Below are positions 45,176-54,140 of a stretch of 64,000 nt of DNA, in pieces. The notes under the pieces were generated by a model. It did no database searches. It had not been told where the DNA came from and saw nothing but the letters and a program-made list of their open reading frames with translations. The position numbers were made by a program, and so were the translations under genes. Every line of letters begins with the position of its first letter. Positions within the stretch are counted from its first letter, which is position 1. This DNA comes from Euptelea pleiosperma (taxonomy: Eukaryota > Streptophyta > Magnoliopsida > Ranunculales > Eupteleaceae): NCBI GenBank assembly GCA_035048495.1, contig CM068553.1:17733190-17797189 (forward strand), written 5' to 3'.

Positions 45176-47042
45176 CGATAAATCTAGATTCAATTTGGAG
45201 TAAATTCCTTATGATGTCTAGTGGCATTTGTCCCATTGATTGAATAAATGTGGTTATTTACACTCTTCTCTATTTTATGATTGTATATCTTTTATGAATT
45301 GAGTGTGTAGTTTTATTTTAGGATTTTATTTTCTTCATAGTTTTCTATTTGTTTTAGATCTTTGATTATTTGCATTATTTTGAATTAATATATTCAAAAA
45401 CAAAAATAGAAAATTTGAAAATCAAAAATTATTTTGTGTTTTGTTTAGGATTTTTTTTGAATTGTGCATTGCATAATTGTTCTTAATATGATGGGCATTG
45501 ACTCTAGAAAATTCTAGAACCAGGACTTGACACAAGGTAAATTGAGACTAGATCATTGTAGAAAATTTTAAAATATTTAGAAAATTGGTCTATTTTACTA
45601 ATTCTCAGTTAGTGGATGTTCATAAGTTTTAACTTGTTATTCACATGCACACTTACTGACACTGGTTGGGACTGGATTTGATTGAGATAATAATTCTAGT
45701 ACTCTATGGGAACCAGAAATAAACTTTTATTTTTCATAACTTCAAATTAGTTGTGTTCCTGTTCTCAGTTGATTTCAAAATTGCAATATAATTAACTATT
45801 AGCCTCCCTGTGTGATAGTTCTCCATGGAAAGAGCTACCTCAAGTGGATGTGGTAAAATCTGCATAGCCCCGATCCGTATAAATATCTGATTACTTGATG
45901 CTACAGAGGATACCATACCGACCGAGTGTGACAGCTACCAAACTGACCAAGTGTCAAAAAATGAGAACTTGAAAAATGAAATTCTGATTAAACAAGTGAG
46001 TGAGAAATAACCATGTTTGCTACAAAAGTAATGTTAATTCACATTAGCAAATACACTTATAAATGGAGAGTTAGTAAGAACCTATTAGCTCAAATGAGGA
46101 TTGCATTATTAGATATAGGATACCTCTAGATTTTGAGTAAAGTACTTAGATTTTTTTACTAACATTTGTCTTGTACCCTAAGAAGTGGAAAGTCAGATCA
46201 CAGTACATCCAAGTAAAAAAAATTAAAAATTCAACTAAAGTGTACTAGTTTGACTGACTGGCTTTGATAAATAGCCTAGATTGACTGCATTTTAACTATT
46301 CAAGATTAACTGCGTAGTTAAGTCTAAAATCCTAGGTTTGATATTTGTTAGTGCCAATCACATTGAAACTCATTATGCATTGCATTTAACTTGACTTTTT
46401 ATTAATTTTAGCATACTTCAGATTTTACCTTTTCCAGATTGATCTGATTTGAGTTCTGTGAGTTGTAAATCTTTTCAGAGATGATTTAAAATTTTAAAAT
46501 TCATTTGAAAAAGATTTATGATTGGCTAAATGGTTTTATCGAAATTTAAACCATTGATGTATTTAGACTATATGTCATGCCTATCTTTTAGTCTCTATAC
46601 TTGTTATCATGTTGCACTGATGCATTTGTTCCTCATGATAATACTCATTGCATGCTTGTTATTTGCTTATATTTATGTACCTTTGTCAATTTGTGACCAA
46701 AAGGGGGAAAGAAAATCATAGCAGTAAAAATAAGTTGATGCATGAGATAGGGAGAGAGAAATTTAGGGGGAGAAAAATTTTCTATTATTTTTTTTAATTT
46801 CTCTACTTATGATGTGCATAATTAACTCACTACATTTAAATAATTTATTGATTACCGATGATATTACATTGTATGTATTGTTGGTAGAATGTGCAAGGAA
46901 CAGATCAAAAGCCATTACACTATATCTGTTCGATTATCTTTAAGAGAGTATGAGATAGTGAGTGAATCATGTAAGAGGGTGGGATTGTATTTTCTATTTT
47001 TTACCTTCTATATGATTAAATATTTTTTGTTACGGAATTGCC
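45176..47042. other. Non-coding internal region of the non-autonomous element
   Basis: No protein family recognised in any frame. AT-rich, with small ORFs (46530-46721, 46889-47077) lacking support. CCAAAAGGGGGAAAG near 46698 and TAGGGGGAGAAAA near 46764 look like extra polypurine tracts before the main one. Confidence 0.7.
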
Positions 47043-47052
47043 AAAGGGGAGA
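47043..47052 (+). promoter_or_regulatory. Polypurine tract
   Basis: AAAGGGGAGA directly before the 3' LTR start TGTAAGGAAT. Confidence 0.85.
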
Positions 47053-47053
47053 T

Positions 47054-48715
47054 TGTAAGGAATACTTTCATATTTAATTTGGCAAAGATTTCGTTTGACA
47101 TAAAAATATTCTTATAACCATTCCTACGAGCACTAGTGTAGTGTGAAGATATCGTGGTATGCATACTTCGCCAACTACGTGAAGACTAAAAGACAGAGAC
47201 AGCAAGACTCAGACGATTGACGACATGGGTCATCTGAGTAACTGCCAATTTGTTAGTTAATGATCGTGTACACTCGATTAGGAAGGTAAGTGACTTAGTG
47301 ACAATAGGAGTTGATTAAAATGAACAAAATATAATGGTCAAACTTAGTCACTGGTCAGACCCGAGTCTAAGTTAATTATATTGACTAATGGGATAGTCAA
47401 ATCGATTGGACATGTATCCCCAATCAATTGGACATAGCCCAATCGATTGGAGACTATGAGGCAAAAACTTATTTGAGCACAATCGATTGGAGACTCTGTG
47501 AAATCGATTGGAGCCTTCGGGACAGAAATCTATCTGAGCACAATCGATTGGAGACTCTGTGAAATCGATTAGAGCCTTCGGGATAGAAATCTATTTGAGC
47601 ACAATCAATTGGAGACTCTGTGAAATCGATTGGAGTCTTCGGGACAGAAAGTTATATGAGTCAAATCGATTGGAGAACCCTGTGTAATCAATTGGTGCCT
47701 ACGGAACATAAATCTTATTGAGTCCAATCGATTGGACACTTATCCCCAATCGATCGGACCAAGTGTACAATCGATTGGACCTTGAATAGAATTGATCTTT
47801 CTCAGATCCAAAATTCTTGGTTCCATTATCCTACGTTCCATACTACTCAGGGTCTTGGAATTCTATAAATAGAACCCTTTTATGCCTTCTCTAAACACAC
47901 AGAGAGACAGAGTGACTCAATCTTCAAGAGAGAAAAGTAAATGTTATATTTATTAGAGTGTCCATTCGAAAAGCAAGAAGCTTATTTTCCGTTCACATCT
48001 TGTGAGCTTGTTCTCTTCTTGATCAAAGCCAAGAGCTTGATCTTTTCCTCATCTTAGATTTTCCACTTCTATATTCAACCTAGTAGCCTGAGAGTACTAG
48101 TGTGACTCAACACCATTTGAGCAACTTAGGGTTCAGGGTGTACTGAATCCTTCACCTTCTACAAAGGCGGGAGTGTTGAGAATTAAGATCGGAGAAGCCT
48201 ATCGACGGTAGGTTTGGGGTGTACCAAACTGAACAAGCGGATAAGGCTTCTTGGCTGGAAGGGCGCACATGGATTCGTAGCATTGATTCAGAGGATGTGG
48301 ACGCATCGGCAGTAGGCCTTGGCTAAGGTTGGAAGCTGTATTTGCAACGGTGCTCGTAGGTAACCTTCGTTTCGTTTAACTTTTCAGTTAGTGATACTTT
48401 CCGTCTGGATGTGGTCCCGTGGTTTTTCCTTGGCTAAGGTTTCCACAAAAAAATCTCTTGTCTTGTGTGATTGTTTGTTTGTATTCCGTAATCTATCTTG
48501 ATTAGATTAAATGACAAAAAGACAATATACCACGAAGGTATATTTGATTTGAGTCGTGTTGTGATAATCTTTTATCAAACAACTAAGGCATGCGATTTTA
48601 TTCCCTTACCACCGTCCAGTAAAACAATGTAGATATAATTAATTTTAAGTACCTAATCAACCCCCCCCCCCTTTCTAGGTATATTTAGTTAAAGAGAACA
48701 GCCGGTGTAATTTCA
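47054..48715 (+). repeat. 3' LTR of the non-autonomous element
   Basis: 1662 bp, same architecture as the 5' LTR: motif array 47395-47785 with about 14 AATCGATTGG-type units, TATAAATA at 47864-47871, C run near 48660-48671, end GTAATTTCA. The two LTRs differ by scattered substitutions and small indels. Confidence 0.9.
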
Positions 48716-48869
48716 AGCTCCACCTAGCGATGGGCCCAACATTCGTACGATTAGTGACCTCTAAATTGTGGTCCCTCATTATCATTGATGAGAGACATTA
48801 GCATGCTTATCCTCAAAAAAGGTTGAGCTCACAATCCTAAAAAATTTTTTTGAAAAAAAACTAAAAATA

Positions 48870-49105
48870 AAAAGGTTTGCTCGTCCCCCTTACTTTATTG
48901 ATGGAATTTGCATCGCAACCAATGTTTTTAAAATATTTGCATCTCACCCAAGGTCATTATAGTCATTTAAAAAATATTGGGATGTCCATCCGATGACCGT
49001 GTTGTTGACCATGGTCAAAGGGTGAGACGCAAACATTTTAAAAACATTGGGTGAGATGCAAATTGCATCAATAAAGTAAGGGGGTAAAGCAAAAAAGCCT
49101 TTTAT
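48870..49105. repeat. Fold-back MITE, family F6
   Basis: CCCCCTTACTTTATTGATGG at the left mirrors GCATCAATAAAGTAAGGGGG at the right, and both arms continue into TTTGCATCTCACCC and its complement. Central GACCATGGTCAAAGGGTGAG. Non-coding. The 200 bp following, to 49309, is AT-rich with no feature. Confidence 0.75.
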
Positions 49106-49309
49106 TTTATCGAGGTTTTTAAAAAGACTAAAATGTTTTATTTTTAAACCTTAACAGTTCACCCTTATAATGAAAAAAAATATGATCATTCATAGAAAAT
49201 CTACATATATTAAACTAATGAAACATGTTACCAAGCTAATTAAGCACATTATTCTAGCATCCACTTTTTTTACTTAAATTTTTTATATTTTTTAGTACTT
49301 TTCTTTCAA

Positions 49310-49452
49310 GCGGCCCTATCCTGGCCCTTGAGGGTAGGGTTAGGGCCTAGTTAGATCATGCCCTCTAAGGGCTAGGGCCTCACCTTTATAAACGAGGGTA
49401 GGGTTAGGGCCGGTCTAGGCCCTACCCTAGTCCCAACCCTTTGACAGCCCTA
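49310..49452. mobile_element. hAT-like element end
   Basis: Rich in GTAGGGTTAGGGCC motifs, ending CCCTTTGACAGCCCTAA, i.e. a TTAGGGCTGTCAAAGGG terminus read from the right. It abuts the NLR coding fragment exactly within CGATATCTCTGTAAACTCG. The left end was not resolved. Confidence 0.45.
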
Positions 49453-49851
49453 ACGATATCTCTGTAAACTCGAAGAAAATCTCTACACATTGCGCAATAA
49501 AATGGAGGAATTGAAGAGTTTAAGAGACAATGTGAAGAGAAGAGTAGATATCGTTGAGGGACAGCTAATGACTCGCACACACCAAGTAGATGGATGGCTA
49601 AAGCATGTTGAATCCATTGAACGCGACGTGGACGGAATCTTACATGAAGGTTTAATTCTTAATAAAGTGAGAGAAGATGTTTCGGAGGTGGTTGTCCAAA
49701 CAATTGTTTGTCCACGTACAAACTTGGCAAGAAAGTGGCCAAGAAGCTACCAAATGTGGAGGAACTAAGTAATAAGGGAGATAATTTCAAGGACGTGGCA
49801 GAGAGATTACCTCCAGCTTCAGGTCAAGAGTAGCCAAGCAGACCGACTGTA
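49453..49851 (+). pseudogene. NLR coiled-coil fragment
   Basis: Homologous to residues about 26-156 of the intact NLR (MEELKSLRDNVKRRVDI, MTRTHQVDGWLKHVES, LGKKVAKKLPNVEE in another frame). A frameshift near 49655 and a CAG-to-TAG stop near 49830 break it. At 49851 the homology stops at CCGACTGTAG. The sequence continues directly as CTAATCATGGCTCAGCTGAT, which elsewhere lies over 1 kb downstream of NLR 3' ends. NB-ARC and LRR are thus missing. Confidence 0.88.
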
Positions 49852-50330
49852 GCTAATCATGGCTCAGCTGATGAGGCTTAGACTTTTGTCTTCCAAGCAA
49901 TGTGGGATTAAAATATTTTAGAAAAGTATAGCGGAGTGGAAGAATTCCTTTTAGTTTCTCTAAAAGAAATTCATTCAAAACTTCAAAAAGTTAAATTTTC
50001 AAAAGTGAGGGGAAAGAGATCTTATTTTAAATTCCTTGAGGTCTTGGGTTCAAAACTCCTTAGCCTCAATACACTAAACTTTTATTTTATTTAAGTTCTA
50101 TACTTTATAACTAAGAAGAACTCTTAACATTATGCAATTGGTAACAACTTCTAGGTGCAACAACAGCAGCAAAGATGGCTTCATCAAAGACACTCATCTT
50201 GAAGTTTGCATCTTAGACGTGTTCATCGAAGACAATGAGCATAATAAGGAGTTTATGCAGAATTGGAGGATTCCCTTCAAAATATCTTTCGATGTTATAC
50301 GATGCTGTGAATGAAGAAGTCCACCTAAGA
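49852..50330. other. Block R1 downstream sequence, partly LINE-derived
   Basis: Matches 10660-10950, 40380-40640 and 57965-58250 (TAATCATGGCTCAGCTGATG, CTTGAGGTCTTGGGTTCAAA). From about 50150 it diverges into sequence containing a 60-codon ORF (50132-50314) of unknown nature that I do not call a gene. Confidence 0.55.
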
Positions 50331-50913
50331 TGACACGTGTACGACTAAGATTAGTAGATTTATATATGGTATCCACATATTGGGTTTTCGAAAAGTAGTT
50401 GCAACACTAATTAACTTGGTTGTTCGGCAATAGGATTGGGTTAGGTATTGAAAACATTAGATTTTCAAATAGAGCCTTAGATTTTTTTTCTTTTCCCCTC
50501 TATTTCATATCGGTTTTTCCTTTGATATGTAAGGACTAATTAAGGAGCAAATAACTTATAGATTACAAAGCGAGATAAAAATATATAAAAGAGAGCTAGT
50601 GGAGTTGAGAAAAATTTGGTTCAATCCTTCAACAAAAATTTACGGAAAAAAATAAACAAAGGGATTTTATGGCAGCCAACCTATCGGAGTCTCATGGCTA
50701 GCCAACCACCACAGTCATTTGATTTGGGGTTAGGTTTCAACCCAAACCCAAATATTCTATTTCTAAGGTTGAATAAAGGGGTATATTCATCCTTTCAAAA
50801 AATTGTTAGTCAATTTAGATCAACAATGGTCATAGACGGGGGACCGATCATAGGGGGTAAATCAACTTTTTCAGCACTATCAACCAAGTAAAACTTTAGT
50901 CACAATGCAATGC
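50331..50913. other. No feature recognised
   Basis: AT-rich. The ORF at 50616-50891 has no recognisable motif. Confidence 0.5.
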
Positions 50914-51212
50914 ACAATACAAGCCACGTGACACACTCTTAGAGGACGCTGACCATATGGATGTTTGGCCAGTCCCTTGGTGGACCTGAAAACCAAAAAT
51001 CAGCCTGATTAGTGATTTACAATCTTTGGATCTCTCCACCAAAAATATCGCTCAATAATACTCAAATTCCTATGGTTAGAATCAACCCATGAAAATAACT
51101 TCAATCCAACGCTTAGAAATCACTAATCAGGCTAATTTTTGGTTTGCAGGTCCAATGAGGGACATACTGGCCAAACATCCATGCAGTCAAGAGTGTGCCA
51201 TGTATGTTGTGA
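50914..51212. repeat. Fold-back MITE, family F1
   Basis: AAGCCACGTGACACACTCTT at the left; CATGCAGTCAAGAGTGTGCC at the right. Same segmental copy as 5793-6076, with shared downstream sequence to about 51750. Confidence 0.7.
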
Positions 51213-51311
51213 CTGAAGTTTTACTCTATCAACTACCATTGGATTCTTCGGAATCCACGCCGGTAAATAGCTGTGGAAATTTGGTTGTCGAAAAAAGGTT
51301 GTCCTCGGAAC

Positions 51312-51689
51312 TAGGGGTGTCAACGGGTCTGTTCCGGTTCGATTCCTAAGGTGACCAAAACCAGAACAAACGGTTCCTGTTCTCAAAGTGATGGTACCAG
51401 AACCGGAACCGATTATGTAGTTTTTGTCGGTTCCGGTTCCGGTTTCGGGTATAACAGGTCCAATCTTGGTAATATGAGAATTTTTACACTATATTTATAT
51501 ATTGGTTCCGGTTCTTATCGGTTCGGTTCTGGTTCTTATCGGTTTCGGTTCCATATTAGAGTACCGGAACCGTAACCATTAGTTTCCGGTTCGGTTCCGG
51601 TTCCGGTTCTTTTTAATCGGTTCCCAAAAATGTGGTACCGGAACCGGTGTTTTCGGTTCCGGTTAAATCGGGTAAAATTGACACCCCTA
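51312..51689. mobile_element. hAT MITE, 8-bp TSD CTCGGAAC
   Basis: Ends TAGGGGTGTCAA and TTGACACCCCTA form perfect 12-bp inverted repeats. CTCGGAAC flanks it at 51304-51311 and 51690-51697. The interior is almost entirely GGTTCCGGTTC-type repeats on both strands, with no coding meaning. The paralogous site near 6155-6175 (GGTTGTCCTTGGAACCTG) lacks the insertion, so an unoccupied site is present in the same window. Confidence 0.95.
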
Positions 51690-51774
51690 CTCGGAACCTG
51701 TTCCAAAGAAACCTGCCTATTTTTCACCACGTGACAGAGGGTTATTAAGTTGACTCTTGCTGCATGTGAAGAAG

Positions 51775-52680
51775 GTAGTTCATTTTTGCTCAACAACACT
51801 GCGGAGCAAAAGCACTCAACAGCTCCTCTGCATCCAACACAACAGTTTTGAAACCTTGAAATTTAAACTTTTTTGAAAAGTGTGATGTGAGGGAGAGGGG
51901 TACTGAGTACTCTTTCGTGGCCCATGGACCCATAAGTGATTGGCCCAACATTTGATGGACCTACCAACCAAAAATAGCCTGATTAGTAATCTCTCGCCAT
52001 TCAATCTAAGCATCCAAAAAAAAAAAATGTTTAAATCCAACGGCTAGAAATCACCCCATGAAAATATACGAGTCTAATAACTATAGAACATCAATCAGGC
52101 TGATTGTTGGTGTGTGGTCTATCAACAGTTGGATCTGTCATTCATGGGTCAGTGGATTAAGAGCATGTCAGGTAGCATATTTTGATGTGCTTCACAGCTC
52201 CATAGGGAAAATTGCTCCACAGACTAAATTTCTAGTAATGGGTACATGTTGGATCTAGAGGTGCTGTTGAGCAAAAATGTTCTCCTATTTTATAGCTGTC
52301 ACATATCGAACTCCCGCTTCAAAACAGACTTCTCTCGTCTGTTCTCAAATGTATAGATTCCTTGAAAATATTTTTGAAGGAGGTCGCTCTCTTTGTTGTA
52401 TTGTGGGTCGCGTAAAAACATGCCATGTGGCACAAAAATTCATAATGGACAAAAATTCAATGGTTCAATTGTGGTTGTTGGCAAGTTTTTTAATTGTCAA
52501 TTAATTATAACGTTAAAATGGATACTTAATGTTACGATTCCGTCTGTTATAATGGCCGTTAGAACATTTTTTTAAACCATGGTGGTGCAATTTAGGAATT
52601 CTCACATGACAAGTGGGTCTACGAGCATCTTATCTGTGGGCCCGCAGATAGCGCAATAGCAGCCAATCACCAGCGTACCC
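51775..52680. repeat. Segmental repeat D1 upstream of the intact NLR
   Basis: Paralogous to 7115-7826. It contains an additional MITE-like stretch at about 51938-52205 (TGATTGGCCCAACATTTGAT, AATCAGGCTGATTGTTGGTG) absent from the other copy. CCGTTATAATGG-type motif remnants are at 52500-52580. Confidence 0.75.
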
Positions 52681-53124
52681 ACCAGCATCTTATCTTGGAT
52701 AAATATTTTACAATGTCAATATTTAACAACCGTTTGGTACGTGTATTAGCTAGCTTACTTCATTTTCTCTCAATTTGTCTGAGTCCCACATTTTAAAGTA
52801 AGTCAAATATGGGTTAAGCGAGTGTGTGACCCACATTTTTGTAGGGAGGGGAGGTGATCAAATGTTTTCCTGCTGCGTCAGGTAAATTTGTGGGCACGGC
52901 TAAATATTGGTCTCGGTCAAGTGGCTGCCAAACGCGCCTGGCGAATATTAACGCGTGCAAATATTTTAATTTTCCGCCACCACGGTGGCCAAACAAACAT
53001 GCCCTAACTTTATAGAGTGCACCGGCAGGTGAGTCCTACACTCCAATAATTTTCTCCACCTAACCCTCCAATAATTTCTTTAGAGAAAACCTTTGTGGGA
53101 GCAAAGCCGATCACACATCGCAAT
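52681..53124. other. No gene; probable decayed MITE
   Basis: CCGTTTGGTACGTGTATTAG near 52730 and CAAACGCGCCTGGCG, GGCCAAACAAACATGCCC near 52930-53003 are typical of MITE termini, but no clean inverted ends or target duplication were found. Confidence 0.35.
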
Positions 53125-53421
53125 ATGAGCCATGGGGCAATCTCTATAGGACGATGACTGCATGGATGTTTGGCTAGTTCCTCCGTGGACTTGTAAACCA
53201 AAAATTAGCTTGATTAGTGATTTCTAAGCGTTCGATTGGAGTCATTTACATGGGTTGATTTTAACCAAAGAAATTTAGAGCAATATTGACCATTATTTAG
53301 GGTACTAGATCCAATGGTCTTACATAACTAATCAGGCTGATTTTTGGTTTGCAGGTCCAACGAGGGACTGGCCAAACATCCATACGGTCATAGAAATCTA
53401 AGAGTGTGCCACGTGGCTCAT
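53125..53421. repeat. Fold-back MITE, family F1 (NLR upstream, distal)
   Basis: TGAGCCATGGGGCAATCTCT at the left; TAAGAGTGTGCCACGTGGCT at the right. Arms mirror through GCATGGATGTTTGGC and CCAAACATCCATACGG. First of two F1 copies within 1 kb of the NLR start. Confidence 0.75.
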
Positions 53422-53488
53422 ATTATGGTGTGTGAGCGAACGTTTACTCATTTCTTTTACTTTATTGGAGTTCCCTGGCAGGTGGGTT

Positions 53489-53900
53489 TTGAAAGGGTCG
53501 GGCTCCGTTGACAGCCCTAAAATGACAGGATTCCCGTACAGGATACAAATATGTGCCACATGGCACACTCTTAAGAGGACTCTGACCGTATGGATGTTTG
53601 GCCAATCCCTAGGTGGGCCTATAAACCACAATTGAGCCTGATTAGTGATTTCTAGGCATTGGATCTTTGTACCTCAAATACTGCTATAATTCCCACAGTT
53701 GAGATCAACCCATGAAAATAAGTCCAATCCAACGTTTAGAAATTACTAATCAGGCTGAATTTTGGTTTGTAGGTCCACCTAGGGGTTGGCCAAACATCCA
53801 TACGGTCAGAGTCCTCCAAGAGTGTGCCATGTAGCATATATTGTGTCGTGTACAGAATCCTGTCATTTTATGGCTGTCAACGGAACCTGACCCTTTTAAC
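53489..53900. repeat. Fold-back MITE, family F1, longest copy (NLR upstream, proximal)
   Basis: Arms of about 200 bp. The outer part GAAAGGGTCGGGCTCCGTTG and CCTAAAATGACAGGATTC is mirrored by AGAATCCTGTCATTTTATGG and AACGGAACCTGACCC. The inner part is the standard F1 arm. The loop of about 75 bp is around 53665-53740. It ends only 240 bp before the NLR start codon. The outer 80 bp are not seen in the other F1 copies. Confidence 0.8.
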
Positions 53901-53920
53901 GCACGTGGCTCCTATTGCAC

Positions 53921-54140
53921 CCTGTCATCGGCCTTGATGACAGGGCCATCAAAGTCTTACTCATCCCAGAAGACAGAGTTTTGAGTCTTCGTTTCTATTG
54001 CCCACGTCCTCTTTACACTTCCTCTTCTTCTTCTTCCTCCTCCTCTCTTTCAACTTCAGTTTTTTCTTTGAACCAATCATCTACGACCTTAATTATCTGC
54101 ACTTTCCCCAAAATTCGTTTCATCTCCAAGGAGCTGAGTC
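53921..54140 (+). promoter_or_regulatory. Proximal promoter / leader region of the NLR
   Basis: No clear TATA box. A 9-bp stem-loop CCTGTCATC/GATGACAGG lies at 53921-53944. A CT-rich tract (CTTCCTCTTCTTCTTCTTCC onward) at about 54017-54065 resembles the pyrimidine patches of plant TATA-less promoters or leaders. The start context GAGTCATGG has G at -3 and +4. Confidence 0.45.

Larger units (their letters stand above)
42468..48715 (+). mobile_element. Non-autonomous copia-type LTR element, TSD AGCTC
   Basis: LTRs 42468-44110 and 47054-48715; AGCTC at 42463-42467 and 48716-48720. The right LTR starts TGTAAGGAAT and both end in TTTCA; the left copy starts TATAAGGAAT, one base off TG. The internal region is only 2.9 kb, with a PBS, one Gag-like ORF and a polypurine tract. 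No protease, integrase, RT or RNase H was seen, so it depended on another element's enzymes. The Gag piece resembles the C-terminal coiled-coil part of the Sirevirus-like Gag at 26692-28395. Confidence 0.92.
42291..48770. repeat. F1 MITE split by a later LTR element
   Basis: The left part 42291-42467 (TTGGCCCAACCGGAGGTGG to ATTCAGTATGTAGCTC) and the right part 48716-48770 (AGCTCCACCTAGCGATGGGC) join into one F1 fold-back once the 6.2-kb element at 42468-48715 and one AGCTC are removed. This gives an independent check of that element's boundaries. Confidence 0.8.

Noticed and set aside
41546..49452. A single hAT element spanning both GGGCC-rich ends
   Set aside because: The two ends are only loosely complementary and the flanking bases do not form a matching 8-bp duplication; the left flank is LINE tail while the right is NLR coding.
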